Positions 7,945 through 18,000 of a stretch of 64,000 nucleotides of DNA are shown one piece after another. The DNA lies in assembly GCA_040510375.1 (NCBI GenBank), contig JBEVJC010000034.1, positions 186,001 to 250,000 of the forward strand. Reading direction: 5' to 3'. Origin of the DNA: JBEVJC01 sp040510375 (GTDB taxonomy: Bacteria > Bacteroidota > Bacteroidia > Chitinophagales > Chitinophagaceae). The position numbers and the translations under genes are program-made. How positions within the stretch are numbered: the stretch's first letter is position 1; each line of letters opens with the position of its first letter. The notes under the pieces are model-generated. The model saw nothing but the letters and a program-made list of their open reading frames with translations. It had not been told where the DNA came from and did not search any database.

Positions 7945-9417
7945 TCAGCGAACCACTGAGAATTTTATCACTGATATTTCTCCTTCATTTACCAGCTGAA
8001 GCGTGTAGATGCCGGGAAGTAATTTATCGATCTGATTTATGCTCAGGCTGTTTGCGCCTTCAAATATTTTAGATTGTTGTTGAAGCACTGTCCGGCCGGT
8101 CATATCCGAAACCCGGATATCTACAGCAGCATTACGTTTGGAGGAGAATCTCACTGTTGTTTTTCCCGAGGTGACAGGGTTCGGACTAAGCAGAATGCTG
8201 TTTACGGATGTGACTTCCTTGCGGACCATAATTGTAGAACCATATGTATACTTTTTATCTATATCCTGCAATTTTAACCGGTAGTAGAAAACGGTTCCGG
8301 ATGCAGCAGAAAGGTTATCGTTGAATTCATATCTCCTGGTTGTTTCACCCTGGGCTGATCCCAGAGCAGCCAGTTGTCCAACTTCTGTAAACGAATTTCC
8401 ATCGGTACTTCTTTCAACGATAAACTTTTCGAAGTTTACTTCATTTTCCGAAACCCATTTTAATGTAGTCGTGTTGTCACGGAAGATGGCGTTGAAACTT
8501 ACAAGTGTCACCGGCAGGATACTTTCCTGCGGGAAGTTGAAGCAACCCAGTCTTGATCCGTATTGACGAACAGGCTGACCGATATTACTTCCCGGATTGT
8601 AATCATAACCCATCCTGAATGTAATGGAAGTGAATGCACCGTTGTATTTAAAAGCAGCTACATTCTGTGCACATTTTGATACACCGTCTTTTTCACAGAT
8701 GCCACCTGCATAACCGGTCCAGTCGGAACCCTGGCTGGTGTATGTATATGCCAGCAGGTCGGTTGTTGCGTTACTGATCACCTGCGGATTATTAGCTGTA
8801 ATCCTTTTTGCCATACCTGTTTCCCTGTACCATTTTCCCGGGGCACCAATATTTGCACCCGAGCTGAAACCATCGATGTCGTAATGGACATAGTTAAGGT
8901 TGGTCAGGTTTACGAGTGTGCCGAAATCCGCACTGGTATTGTTATTTGTTCCTGATGAGTTCTTGTAAAATTTCATGGTGAACTGTACATAACCGCGACG
9001 GTCGCTTGTGCTTGTACCTGTAAGGTTCCTGTCGGCACCGATGCGGGGACAGAAATAACTTGCCATCGATCCATTGTTCTGGTCGCGGGCATTATCATCA
9101 TCGATATCCTCCAGTATGCTGTTGTATGTTTCATCAATACTGACTTCCACATTTACTGTAACACCACTCACTGTTGCCATATTACGGTATCTCCATACTG
9201 CGCCGGCTGAAAGTTGGGCAGCATCATTGCCCCGGTTGTATTGTCCGTTCCTGGTGGAACTTACTACATTGTTTGTTCCGGGGGGACATGCATCAATCTG
9301 CGAATTGGTGATACATGAATTTGAATTGCAATTTGGTGGCGCACCGGGTGCGGGGATTTGTGCTTTCGATGTGAAAGCTGCTGATAATAATATCAGCAAT
9401 GATAGAAATTTGTTCAT
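7945..9417 (-). CDS. Secreted protein with T9SS C-terminal sorting domain
   Basis: A 490-residue exported protein. A signal peptide ends near the A-Q at 19-20. Residues about 30-300 form an unrecognised region rich in N, S, T and Y, with several cysteines. About 305-400 is the recurring Bacteroidota module that begins LPVTLVSF and continues with WVSENEVNFEKFIVERS, an Fn3-like fold. The last about 80 residues (LSPNPVTSGKTTVRF, then GRTVLQQQ, then LPGIYTLQLVNEG) match a type A T9SS sorting domain, so the protein is probably exported by the type IX system and attached to the cell surface. Its ligand or activity cannot be read from the sequence. Confidence 0.85.
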   Translation of the reverse strand: MNKFLSLLILLSAAFTSKAQIPAPGAPPNCNSNSCITNSQIDACPPGTNNVVSSTRNGQYNRGNDAAQLSAGAVWRYRNMATVSGVTVNVEVSIDETYNSILEDIDDDNARDQNNGSMASYFCPRIGADRNLTGTSTSDRRGYVQFTMKFYKNSSGTNNNTSADFGTLVNLTNLNYVHYDIDGFSSGANIGAPGKWYRETGMAKRITANNPQVISNATTDLLAYTYTSQGSDWTGYAGGICEKDGVSKCAQNVAAFKYNGAFTSITFRMGYDYNPGSNIGQPVRQYGSRLGCFNFPQESILPVTLVSFNAIFRDNTTTLKWVSENEVNFEKFIVERSTDGNSFTEVGQLAALGSAQGETTRRYEFNDNLSAASGTVFYYRLKLQDIDKKYTYGSTIMVRKEVTSVNSILLSPNPVTSGKTTVRFSSKRNAAVDIRVSDMTGRTVLQQQSKIFEGANSLSINQIDKLLPGIYTLQLVNEGEISVIKFSVVR

Positions 9418-9624
9418 TTGCTCCAGGTTTATAGTAAATCAAAAAAATGACGAATGGTGGACCGTCGGATTGGGTACGGAGATTTACAGGAAGGGATTTA
9501 CTATCTGGTTTAACCTAAAAAGAGAGAGAGGAATTAATGAGGTCTTTGGGGAGGAGATTGAACGATGAGGCAACAAACCTAATATCCTAATCTGGATTAT
9601 GCAAGTCCCATCTTAAAAAAAATA

Positions 9625-10398
9625 TCATAAACCATTAAAAACGGGAGGGCGTTTTTCCAGGAATGCAGCTACACCTTCCTTGTAATCAAGTGTCTGGGCC
9701 GCCAGTTGCTGAAGCCTGTCCTCATTGGATAATTGTTGCTCCAGGCTTGAATGGAGTGAGTGGTTGAGGGCTTCCTTGGTGTAGGCCAGTCCCTTTGTGG
9801 GCATCGCTGCCAGGGTTCTGGCCAGGGCGTAACTGCCTGTTTCAAAGTCCGTGTCGGGGAATGTCCGGTAGATCAATCCCATCTTTTCTGCATCATTTGC
9901 CATTAATTTCTCCCCAAGCATCATCAGTGCAGAGGCTTTCTGGAAGCCCACCAGACGGGGAAGGAAGAAGGTTCCGCCGCTATCAGGGACCAGCCCGATC
10001 CTCGAAAATGCCTGGATAAAAGAGGCTGACTCCGCCGCCAACACGATATCGCAGCACAGGGCGATATTGGCGCCTGCGCCTGCAGCCACGCCATTGACGG
10101 CAGCCACTACCGGTTTTGCCAGGTTTCGGATCTGCCGTACAATCGGATTGTATTGTTCGACCAGGATTTTTTCCATCCCCGGGCCATTGGGATCTGTCAC
10201 CTCGGCCAGGTCCTGCCCGGCTGAAAATGCCTTTCCCCTACCAGTTATATATACACAACGTATCGCTTCACTATTACATTCGTCGAGTATGGACTGCAGC
10301 AGCAGCGCCATTTCCCGGGTAAAGGAATTCAGTTTATCGGGACGGTTAAGTGTGATCACTGCCACCGAGTCTTTTATTTCCAGTATAACGGATGCCAT
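9625..10398 (-). CDS. paaG: 1,2-epoxyphenylacetyl-CoA isomerase (PaaG-like)
   Basis: A 257-residue crotonase-fold protein. It has the CoA-binding/oxyanion segments SAGQDLAEV and NGVAAGAGANIALCCD, and the PaaG-type signature IGLVPDSGGTFFLPRLVG, whose Asp corresponds to the acid/base residue of that subfamily rather than the Glu pair of enoyl-CoA hydratases. In the phenylacetate pathway PaaG converts ring-1,2-epoxyphenylacetyl-CoA into the oxepin. It is the last gene of the minus-strand paaABCD operon, 33 bases after paaD, which agrees with this role. A TAACTTTG box lies just upstream of its start and could give it some separate transcription. Confidence 0.88.
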   Translation of the reverse strand: MASVILEIKDSVAVITLNRPDKLNSFTREMALLLQSILDECNSEAIRCVYITGRGKAFSAGQDLAEVTDPNGPGMEKILVEQYNPIVRQIRNLAKPVVAAVNGVAAGAGANIALCCDIVLAAESASFIQAFSRIGLVPDSGGTFFLPRLVGFQKASALMMLGEKLMANDAEKMGLIYRTFPDTDFETGSYALARTLAAMPTKGLAYTKEALNHSLHSSLEQQLSNEDRLQQLAAQTLDYKEGVAAFLEKRPPVFNGL

Positions 10399-10414
10399 CG
10401 GGATATTTTTTTTA

Positions 10415-10422
10415 CAAAGTTA
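10415..10422 (-). promoter_or_regulatory. Possible -7 box upstream of paaG
   Basis: Read on the minus strand this is TAACTTTG, a perfect match to the Bacteroidota TAnnTTTG box, 16 bases upstream of the paaG start. No well-placed -33 TTTG was found, so it may be weak or a chance match. Confidence 0.3.
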
Positions 10423-10431
10423 GCAGGGTAC

Positions 10432-10932
10432 TCAGTGACATTTAAAATAATCAAATGGCTCCAGGCAATCGTCGCATTTATAAAGCGACTTGCAGGCAGT
10501 GGAACCGAATTCACTTAACAGGTGTGTATGCCATGATTCACAATGCGGACATTGCACCGACTCCTCGCGGAACAGGTCGTTACAGGATGCATGTTGCCGG
10601 GCCATTGGTGGCGCGATACCATAGGTTTTCAATTGTGATTTACCTGCCTCGGTCATCCAGTCGGTTGTCCACGCAGGATCCAGCTGAAGGGTAACCACCG
10701 GATCAAAAAATCCATGCGACATCAGTTCCATCCGTATACTTGCAGCGATCATATCCATGGCCGGACAACCGGAATAGGTAGGTGTTATACTGACAGCGAT
10801 CCTTCCATCCTGAATGGATATACTACGCACGATACCCAGATCCATCACCGATAACACCGGGATCTCAGGGTCCATCACTGTAGAAAGGATGGCCCGCACT
10901 TCGTCAATAGTTATATCGGCCGGGGTTGTCAT
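10432..10932 (-). CDS. paaD: Phenylacetyl-CoA epoxidase maturation protein PaaD
   Basis: A 166-residue protein from the ATG at 10930-10932. The N-terminal MIP18/DUF59 domain (about 5-90) shows DPEIPVLSVMDLGIV and the TYSGCPAMDMI loop. The C-terminal PaaD extension carries a zinc-ribbon-like cysteine set (CPHC and CDDC with flanking Cys/His). PaaD is needed for Fe-S/diiron assembly of the epoxidase. It starts 13 bases after paaC ends, a tight operon. A longer in-frame start near 11037 would overlap paaC by about 90 bases and adds no conserved residues. Confidence 0.92.
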   Translation of the reverse strand: MTTPADITIDEVRAILSTVMDPEIPVLSVMDLGIVRSISIQDGRIAVSITPTYSGCPAMDMIAASIRMELMSHGFFDPVVTLQLDPAWTTDWMTEAGKSQLKTYGIAPPMARQHASCNDLFREESVQCPHCESWHTHLLSEFGSTACKSLYKCDDCLEPFDYFKCH

Positions 10933-10945
10933 TTGTTTTTTTATT

Positions 10946-11695
10946 TCACCAGGTTGCTCCCGGGTAGGTCCGGGGTAATACCTGCATTTCTTCCAATAAA
11001 AATTCCAGATCCGGCGAATGTTTACCTTCTTTGCCACCTGATAATCCTGCTTTGGATGATGGCATAACCAGACCTGCTTCCTGGAATATTTCTGCAGTCT
11101 TCAAACGCCAGTCCGGTTCAAGACCGGAAGGATCATACTCACCTGCTTCATACGATGCCGGAAGAAAAAATTCACCGGTGTACGGCCAGAGATCACTTAA
11201 TGCATTTTGCAAACGTTTCAGGCTTCCTTCGGTACCATCACCCAGCCTGATCACCCATTCGCTGCTCCATCGCAGGTGGTAGGTTACTTCCTTCAGTGAT
11301 TTCGCTGCAATGGCGGCCAGCTGGACATCCTGGCCTGATTGCAATTTGCTGTATAATAAAAACTGATAGTTACTGAAAAAAAACTGACGAAGAATGGTAA
11401 CGGCCCAATCGCCCCGGGGAAGTTCAGCAAGGAGGTTGTTTTTAAATTGAACCGGGTCACGCAAATAGGCTAGTGTATCTTCTGTAGTTTCCTGGCCAAT
11501 CAGGGAAGCTGCGTACTGGTAAAGGTTCCTCGCCTGTCCGATCAGGTCAAGCGAAATATTGGTAATGGCGATATCCTGTTCAAGTATTGGACCATGTCCG
11601 CACCATTCACTGTTACGATGGCCAAGAATCAGTGCATCATCTGCCAGGTGAAGAAGGTATTCTGTAAATCGGGTATCGATATTCGTTGTGCTCAT
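10946..11695 (-). CDS. paaC: Phenylacetyl-CoA epoxidase structural subunit PaaC
   Basis: A 249-residue ferritin-like helical protein from the ATG at 11693-11695. It has the PaaC layout, including LADDALILGHRNSEWCGHGP near the N-terminus and FSNYQFLLYSKL and YHLRWSSEW helices. In known complexes PaaC resembles PaaA but lacks a functional diiron site and scaffolds it. It begins one base after the paaB stop codon, a sign of translational coupling. Upstream in-frame starts up to 11785 would run into paaB. Confidence 0.93.
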   Translation of the reverse strand: MSTTNIDTRFTEYLLHLADDALILGHRNSEWCGHGPILEQDIAITNISLDLIGQARNLYQYAASLIGQETTEDTLAYLRDPVQFKNNLLAELPRGDWAVTILRQFFFSNYQFLLYSKLQSGQDVQLAAIAAKSLKEVTYHLRWSSEWVIRLGDGTEGSLKRLQNALSDLWPYTGEFFLPASYEAGEYDPSGLEPDWRLKTAEIFQEAGLVMPSSKAGLSGGKEGKHSPDLEFLLEEMQVLPRTYPGATW

Positions 11696-11696
11696 A

Positions 11697-12068
11697 TTAC
11701 ATATGTCCAAGTTCATCCGGTAATACATAAAAACCAGGATGCCGGTAAATCTTATCTGTGGCGGGTTCGTACAGGCTTTGTGCATCTGCCGGGTCGCTTG
11801 CTACAATCTGGGAAGATTGCACTGCCCAGATACTCACTCCTTCCATGCGCCGTGTATAAACATCCCTTGCATTTTCAATAGCCATGCCTGCATCAGCCGC
11901 ATGCAGGCTGCCTACATGTTTATGATCGAGACCCTGTTTACTCCGGATAAAAATTTCCCAGAGCGGCCAGTCATTTTTACTAAGCGGGTTGTTAACGGGC
12001 TGTCCGGGATCGCCGGAACTGTCGCCCGGGATATCACCGTAATAATATTTTCGAATGGTAATCATCAT
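11697..12068 (-). CDS. paaB: Phenylacetyl-CoA epoxidase subunit PaaB
   Basis: A 123-residue subunit. The core begins at WPLWEIFIRSKQGLDHKHVGSLHAADAGMA, the canonical PaaB sequence, and ends with RHPGFYVLPDELGHM. The N-terminal about 35 residues (TIRKYYYGDIPGD and a proline-rich stretch) extend beyond the roughly 95-residue enterobacterial protein. PaaB bridges PaaAC heterodimers in the family. It lies 54 bases after paaA and one base before paaC. Confidence 0.93.
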   Translation of the reverse strand: MMITIRKYYYGDIPGDSSGDPGQPVNNPLSKNDWPLWEIFIRSKQGLDHKHVGSLHAADAGMAIENARDVYTRRMEGVSIWAVQSSQIVASDPADAQSLYEPATDKIYRHPGFYVLPDELGHM

Positions 12069-12122
12069 TGTATTATTAATTGAACATTCGGTTGTATTAA
12101 CGGTCAGGTGACCGGCGGTTTA

Positions 12123-13064
12123 TCAGGCCGCTTTCTTTTTCAACGCTGCTTTTTTCCTGACATAGGCGTTAGCAGCTTCCCGCACCCATTCGCCTTCTTC
12201 CCAGGCGGCTCTTCGGGCATCCAGTCGTTCTTTATTACAGGGGCCATCACCTTTAACCACTTTCCAGAATTCGTCCCAGTTTATTTCACCAAAATCATAG
12301 GAACCTGTGGCCGGATTCCATTTCAGTTCCGGATCGGGAATTGTCATACCCAGAACCTTAACCTGCTCTGCACACATATTTACAAAATCCTGGCGAAGCT
12401 CATCGTTTGTTTTACGTTTGATTTTCCACTTCATACTCTGGTCGGAATTGGTGCTCTCACTGTCTTTCGGACCAAACATCATCAGGCTGGGCCACCACCA
12501 CCGGTTGATCGCGTCCTGGCACATGGTTCTTTGTTCAGGGGTACCGGCCGACAGCGTCAGCAGGATTTCGAAACCCTGGCGCTGGTGAAAACTCTCTTCC
12601 TTACAAATCCGTACCATGGCCCTTGCATAGGGACCATAAGAAGTACGGCATAACATAACCTGGTTAAGAATGGCCGCACCATCAACCAGCCAACCGATTG
12701 CACCGATATCTGCCCAGCTGACCGTGGGGTAATTGAATATGGAAGAATATTTTGCCTTGCCGCTATGAAGGTCGTCAATCATCTGCAACCGGGTGGTACC
12801 AAGGGTTTCAGCGGCGGAGTAAAGGTAGAGCCCATGACCTGCTTCGTCCTGCACTTTCGCCAGCAGGATGGCCTTACGCTTCAGGGAGGGGGCGCGGGTA
12901 ATCCAGGCACCCTCGGGTAACATGCCAACGATTTCACTATGTGCATGCTGGCTGATCTGGCGAACCAGTGTTTTACGGTAGGCCTCAGGCATCCAGTCTT
13001 TCGGCTCGATCCTGATCTCTTCGTCGATCCGCGACTGAAATCTGTCTCCTGCTAACTGGTCCAT
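12123..13064 (-). CDS. paaA: Phenylacetyl-CoA epoxidase catalytic subunit PaaA
   Basis: A 313-residue diiron ring-epoxidase subunit from the ATG at 13062-13064. Visible ferritin-like metal-ligand helices include QDEAGHGLYLYSAAE and CKEESFHQRQGFEIL; PEAYRKTLVRQISQHAHSE and the DWMPEAYR start are typical. It inserts one oxygen atom of O2 into the ring of phenylacetyl-CoA, receiving electrons from PaaE. The frame is open to 13157, but that would cover the divergent promoter region and lacks family similarity. The C-terminus is Lys/Ala-rich (KKAALKKKAA). It is first in the operon and divergent from the sigma-factor gene. Confidence 0.95.
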   Translation of the reverse strand: MDQLAGDRFQSRIDEEIRIEPKDWMPEAYRKTLVRQISQHAHSEIVGMLPEGAWITRAPSLKRKAILLAKVQDEAGHGLYLYSAAETLGTTRLQMIDDLHSGKAKYSSIFNYPTVSWADIGAIGWLVDGAAILNQVMLCRTSYGPYARAMVRICKEESFHQRQGFEILLTLSAGTPEQRTMCQDAINRWWWPSLMMFGPKDSESTNSDQSMKWKIKRKTNDELRQDFVNMCAEQVKVLGMTIPDPELKWNPATGSYDFGEINWDEFWKVVKGDGPCNKERLDARRAAWEEGEWVREAANAYVRKKAALKKKAA

Positions 13065-13115
13065 TGCTTCGGGGTTTAAGTTCTGACCTATAAAGCTAAC
13101 AGTTGTAAGTTGAAT

Positions 13116-13149
13116 TTTGTTGAAAACCCGTGTACTTTCTCTAATTTTG
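13116..13149 (+). promoter_or_regulatory. Promoter of the ECF sigma gene
   Basis: TTTG at 13116-13119 and TAATTTTG at 13142-13149, separated by 22 bases, match the Bacteroidota housekeeping promoter (TTTG, spacer, TAnnTTTG). It points at the sigma gene, giving a leader of roughly 55 bases if translation starts at 13212. The region is shared with the divergent paa operon. Confidence 0.65.
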
Positions 13150-13211
13150 TATCTCACTCAATGGTTTAGGTATTGCGATTGCCTCAACATCATACTCAGA
13201 TCAACAGCTAT

Positions 13212-13790
13212 ATGCAGGAACTCCAGCACCAGATCTCGCTGGGAGATGAGAATGCATTTGCCACTTTATACCGGCTTTTCGGAAAACGGCTGCTCCAGTT
13301 TGCCACATCCATTACCCGTTCAAAAGAAGTGGCTGAAGAACTGGTGGAAGATGTGTTTGTAAATATCTGGGCCAACCGCCAGAAAATTTCCACGATTGAT
13401 ACACTCACTGTTTATTTATATGTAGCAGTTAAAAACCGTGCATTGACCATCATGTCACGCAAAGCAAAGGAACTGGTAACAGCCCCGTTTGATTTCCTGG
13501 AACCGGCGATGGATGAATTTATGGCTGATCCCTATGAACTGATGATCACTGCAGAGATGATGAAACGTATGAAAGTCGCCATTGACGCCCTTCCCCCGCG
13601 TTGCAAAATGATATTCAAACTGGTGAGGGAAGACGGACTGCGTTATAAAGAAGTGGCAGAAATCCTGAATATCTCCATCAATACGATCGATGCACAAATG
13701 GCTATTGCAGTAAAAAAAATCTGCCATGCACTGGAAATCGGTCGCACCCGCAAGCATTTCTCACTTGAAACTTCTTCCAAAAAATACTAG
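13212..13790 (+). CDS. ECF RNA polymerase sigma factor (FecI-like)
   Basis: A 192-residue sigma factor. Region 2 (about 10-75) has GDENAFATLYRLFGKRLLQFA and EELVEDVFVNIWANR; region 4 (about 120-175) has IDALPPRCKMIFKLVREDGLRYKEVAE, followed by a helix-turn-helix with SINTIDAQMA. The ATG at 13212 is preferred; an upstream TTG at 13173 would add 13 residues. A good promoter lies just upstream. It is followed by fecR and an STN-containing SusC, the standard surface-signalling trio, so it probably transcribes PUL1 once released by the anti-sigma factor. Confidence 0.92.
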   Translation: MQELQHQISLGDENAFATLYRLFGKRLLQFATSITRSKEVAEELVEDVFVNIWANRQKISTIDTLTVYLYVAVKNRALTIMSRKAKELVTAPFDFLEPAMDEFMADPYELMITAEMMKRMKVAIDALPPRCKMIFKLVREDGLRYKEVAEILNISINTIDAQMAIAVKKICHALEIGRTRKHFSLETSSKKY

Positions 13791-13839
13791 AAAATACTTA
13801 ACATTCATTTAGTAGATCGTCGCCGGATCAGAGTCCCTA

Positions 13840-14991
13840 TTGTTCACAACGAATCCGGAACGCTTGGAATATCCCGATCACATATGGAACCTGGTCGCCA
13901 AAGGACTCAGTAAAGAGAACTCCACTGCAGGGCAGGACGAGTTATTGGTGTTGCTGCGTAATGATCCTGCGCTCGCCCAGCAGTTTGACCTGCTGATCCG
14001 GATGTGGAACGGATACGGCAAAGGCATTCCTGTTGATGATCTTCCACCGGGAATAATGACAAAGATTCTTTTGCGGGCAGAAGAAGAAGGCCCGGGAAAG
14101 GGGCTGTTTGTAGAACGTTTCGTTCGCCGCAGTAGAAGGAAGTTTCGTTACCTGCTTCCGTTGGTTTCCCTGATTATAATAGTTATGATTGGCCTCTGGG
14201 TGTTCAGGTACTCCGGAATTGTTGCGGGCGACCGCATCACCGGGTTAAATGAACAGCCACTGGTTACTCCAAAGGGAAGCCGCTCCAGGTTTCTGCTGCC
14301 CGATGGCACCGTAGTTTGGTTAAATGCGGGATCAAAACTTTTTCTCCAGAATGATTTTACCGGCCATACCCGGGAAGTGCGACTGGAAGGCGAAGGTTTT
14401 TTTGATGTGGTGAAAAATGCTGATAAACCCTTTATCGTTCACACATCCGGCATCAATATAAAGGTGCTGGGTACCGTGTTTAATGTGAAGGCCTATGCCG
14501 AAGATGAGCTTATCGAGACTACCCTGCTCACCGGTTCGGTGAAGGTGTTCCGGGAAAAGGAAACAGAAGCAGGTGCCATCAGTCTCAGGCAGAACCAGAA
14601 ACTGGAGATAGCGAAACCCGAAACAGACCGGCCCGCTACCAAACAGCAAACAGGCGCAAAAGATATCCTGCCTGCTTCATTTACCATTACCCCGCTGGAT
14701 TCAATGAATGGTGCTGCAGAACGTGTTGAAACAGCCTGGTTATACAGCCGGCTGGAATTCCGTGGCGACAATTTTGAAAAACTTGCCCGAAAGATGGAGC
14801 GTTGGTACAATATCACCATCGTATTTACAGACGAGGAAGTAAAGAAGTTGAATTTCAATGGCTCTTTTGAAAAGGAAAACGCAGAGCAGGCCTTTATGGC
14901 ACTCCGCGCAGCGCTTCCAAAGTTCAGGTATTCGATTAAAAACCAAAAGGTGGAAATCGGTTCAGCCAGGTTGGCCGTTACTGCCAATTAA
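13840..14991 (+). CDS. FecR-type anti-sigma factor
   Basis: A 383-residue inner-membrane regulator. A cytosolic N-terminal part (about 1-95) binds the sigma factor in this family. One membrane helix follows (about 105-130, RYLLPLVSLIIIVMIGLWVF), then the periplasmic FecR domain with RFLLPDGTVVWLNAGS and a C-terminal DUF4974-type STN-like domain (FEKLARKMERWYNITIVF, then NGSFEKENAEQAF). The start is a TTG at 13840; no in-frame ATG exists until well into the sigma-binding domain, and a stop at 13813 closes the frame upstream. It lies 49 bases after sigma and 35 bases before susC. Confidence 0.93.
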   Translation: MFTTNPERLEYPDHIWNLVAKGLSKENSTAGQDELLVLLRNDPALAQQFDLLIRMWNGYGKGIPVDDLPPGIMTKILLRAEEEGPGKGLFVERFVRRSRRKFRYLLPLVSLIIIVMIGLWVFRYSGIVAGDRITGLNEQPLVTPKGSRSRFLLPDGTVVWLNAGSKLFLQNDFTGHTREVRLEGEGFFDVVKNADKPFIVHTSGINIKVLGTVFNVKAYAEDELIETTLLTGSVKVFREKETEAGAISLRQNQKLEIAKPETDRPATKQQTGAKDILPASFTITPLDSMNGAAERVETAWLYSRLEFRGDNFEKLARKMERWYNITIVFTDEEVKKLNFNGSFEKENAEQAFMALRAALPKFRYSIKNQKVEIGSARLAVTAN

Positions 14992-15026
14992 CAAGGATTG
15001 TTTAACCCCCAAAATTTGCAAAAAGT

Positions 15027-18000
15027 ATGAGAAGTTTTTTAACGGTTACAAAAAAGAAGCCGTTGCCTCCGGGAAAGCTACTTATCACAAAACTGGTAAC
15101 CCTGTTTTTTATTTTTCTCACGTTGAACGCTTCTGCCACCGGTTCGGGTGACCAGACGATCAACCTGAGCGTTGAAAAAACAGAGATCAGCGGAGTGTTA
15201 CGCTCGATCGAAAAGCAAACGACTTATCGCTTCCTTTACAATGACCAGCTGGAGGACATGCGTGACAAGGTATCAGTGATCGTGGTAAACGCGAAGCTAA
15301 CTGATGTACTAAACCTGGTATTGCATAATACCCGTTTATCGTATCAGGAAATGGAGAATAACCTGATTGTGATTAAAGAAAAAATGAAGGCTCCGGCTAT
15401 CACCATTACGGGAACGATAACCGATGGAACGTTACCATTGTCGGGTGTTTCGGTGGTGGTGAAAGGAACCTCTATTGGTACCACCACCGCTGCTGATGGT
15501 ACCTTTTCCATCAATGTACCGGATTCCAGTGCGGTACTGGTAATATCTTCTGTAGGGTACGAAGGAAAAGAAGTGAAAGTTGGCTCACAAACCAATATTA
15601 CCATATCACTGACTTCTTCTGCCACCACAATGGACCAGGTGGTAGTAGTTGGTTATGGAACCTCTTCACGGAGAGACCTCACCGCACCGGTGGGTATTGT
15701 GAATACAGAAGAACTGAACAAACGTACAACTGCCAACCCGATGCAGGCCCTCCAGGGCGCCGCTGCCGGAGTGCAGGTGGTGACAAATAATGCGCCTGGT
15801 TCCACACCAACAGTCCGCATCCGCGGGGTGGGCTCATTTAATAATAACAATCCGTTGTTTGTAGTAGACGGGATGTTTTTTGAAAATATCGACTTCCTCA
15901 ACAGTAGTGATATTGGTGAAATGTCTGTATTAAAAGATGCATCAGCCGCCGCTATTTACGGGGTGCGCGCTGCTAATGGTGTAGTGATTATCACTACTAA
16001 AAGAGGTAAGTATAACCAGAAAACCAGGGTTACCTATACCGGTTATGTTGGTCTGCAGGTAAGATCCGGCGATTTCAAACTTGCCAATGGTGCTGAGTAT
16101 TCGGCTATGCAACTGGCTAAAGGCACGGCAGCAGATAGTTTCAGGGTTACTTCCTCAGTGGCCAAATTCGGTGGCAGTGGCGTTAATGCAACAACAAATA
16201 CCGACTGGTACGATGAAATCCTGAAAAAATCAGCACTGATGCATAGCCATAGTGTGGATCTTTCCGGTGGTACTGAGAAGGTGAATTATAATTTCGGCCT
16301 TAACTACCTGTTCCAGGATGGTATTGTGGATGCAGAGAATGATTACAAGCGTTATAATATCCGGTTCCAGGTGGAGGCCAAACCGTACGACTGGCTGAAA
16401 GTGGGTATCAGCACTCTTGCCAGCAATTTTACACAACGCAATCCGAATATAAGTGCATTTGGCCTGGCCTATAACGCGTCACCACTTTATCCGGTGTTTG
16501 ACGAGACCAATGCCCTGACATTCCCACTTAAATTCACGAGCTCATCCACCCTTGGTTTCAACAATGGTGTATTCAATAACCCTGCTGCTACTGCCAAGTA
16601 CTGGTTCGACAAGACAAAGGCATTCCTGATTGTACCAACACTGTATGCAGAAGCAGAAGTGATCAAGAACAAACTTAGTTTCCGGTCCCAGCTGAGCCAG
16701 CGATATGGTTCGGACCTTAACCAGAACTATATTCCTGCACACTTCGTGGACAATAACCAGCAATTGAGATTGTCGGTACTGACCACCACGGAAACACGCA
16801 CTGAAAATTATATCTTGGATAATTTAATAACCTATAAAGGCAAAATCAAACAACATCGCTGGAGTTTGCTGGGAGGTCAGTCGGTAAGGGAAGAGCGTTT
16901 CCGTTCCAGCCAGATGATCACCGACAGTGTGTCTGCACAACAGGAGTTCTGGTATTCCGACCAGGGATCACGCCGCCCTACCGGTTATAATGAAACAGGT
17001 TTCCGGAATGCATCGGTTTCATTCTTTGGTCGCCTTAGTTATGACTATGACGGCAAGTACCTGTTAACGGCTACTTTCCGTGCAGATGGTTCTTCCAAGT
17101 TCCAGGAGAAATGGGGTTACTTCCCTTCCGTGGGACTTGGATGGGTTATTTCGGATGAAAAATTCATGTCCGACCAGAATGTTTTCAGTTTCCTGAAACT
17201 CCGTGGTTCATGGGGTAAACTGGGTAACGATAATATCCGGCCAAGCCCTGGTTATGCAGTAGTCAGTACAGGTAACGACTTTGGTGGAGTTTATGGAAGT
17301 ACAGCTACTACAAATGGCCAGACCCAGACAGGCTTCCAGGTACAACCGATCACTGGTTCTGTAATCTGGGAAGTGGTAAACGAGTGGGATGGTGGTATCG
17401 ATTTTACCATGCTGAAAGAAAGACTGAAAGGCTCGGTGGATTATTATAACAGGGTAACAGAGGATCTTGCCTTTGAGCGCCCCCTGCCCGGGATCAATAT
17501 AACCCAGTATGGAAACTTTGGTAATGTAAGGAACAGTGGTATTGAAATAGTACTTAACTGGGCCGACAAAATAGGTGACCTCAATTATTCGTTCGGTGGT
17601 AATCTCTCCACTTTGAAAAACAGGTTAACCTCCCTGGGCGTGGGCGGGTTGAAAAACCTTCCAGGTGGTATTCCCGAATTTCCTACCCAATCGATGGTTG
17701 GAGAACCGTTCAACTATTTCCTGGGTTTTGAAGTGATAGGTATTTACCAGAATGCAGCAGAAGTTGCGGCTGACCCGATCGGTGTAGCCAATAATGCACT
17801 ACCTGGATTTTTCCGTTATAAAGACCAGAATGGTGACCGGGTACTTGACGCAAACGACCGGATAAACCTGGGTAACTACCTTCCCAAGGTAACTTATGGT
17901 TTTAATCTCAATCTTGACTACAAGAAGTTTGACCTGGGTATCGTATTCCAGGGTGTAGGTGGAAACAAGATCCTTAACTATAACAGGACACAACGCCAGA

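Noticed and set aside
9418..9624. Small gene in the gap upstream of the T9SS protein gene
   Set aside because: The open stretch here is antisense to the 5' part of the T9SS protein gene and has no signal or similarity of its own.
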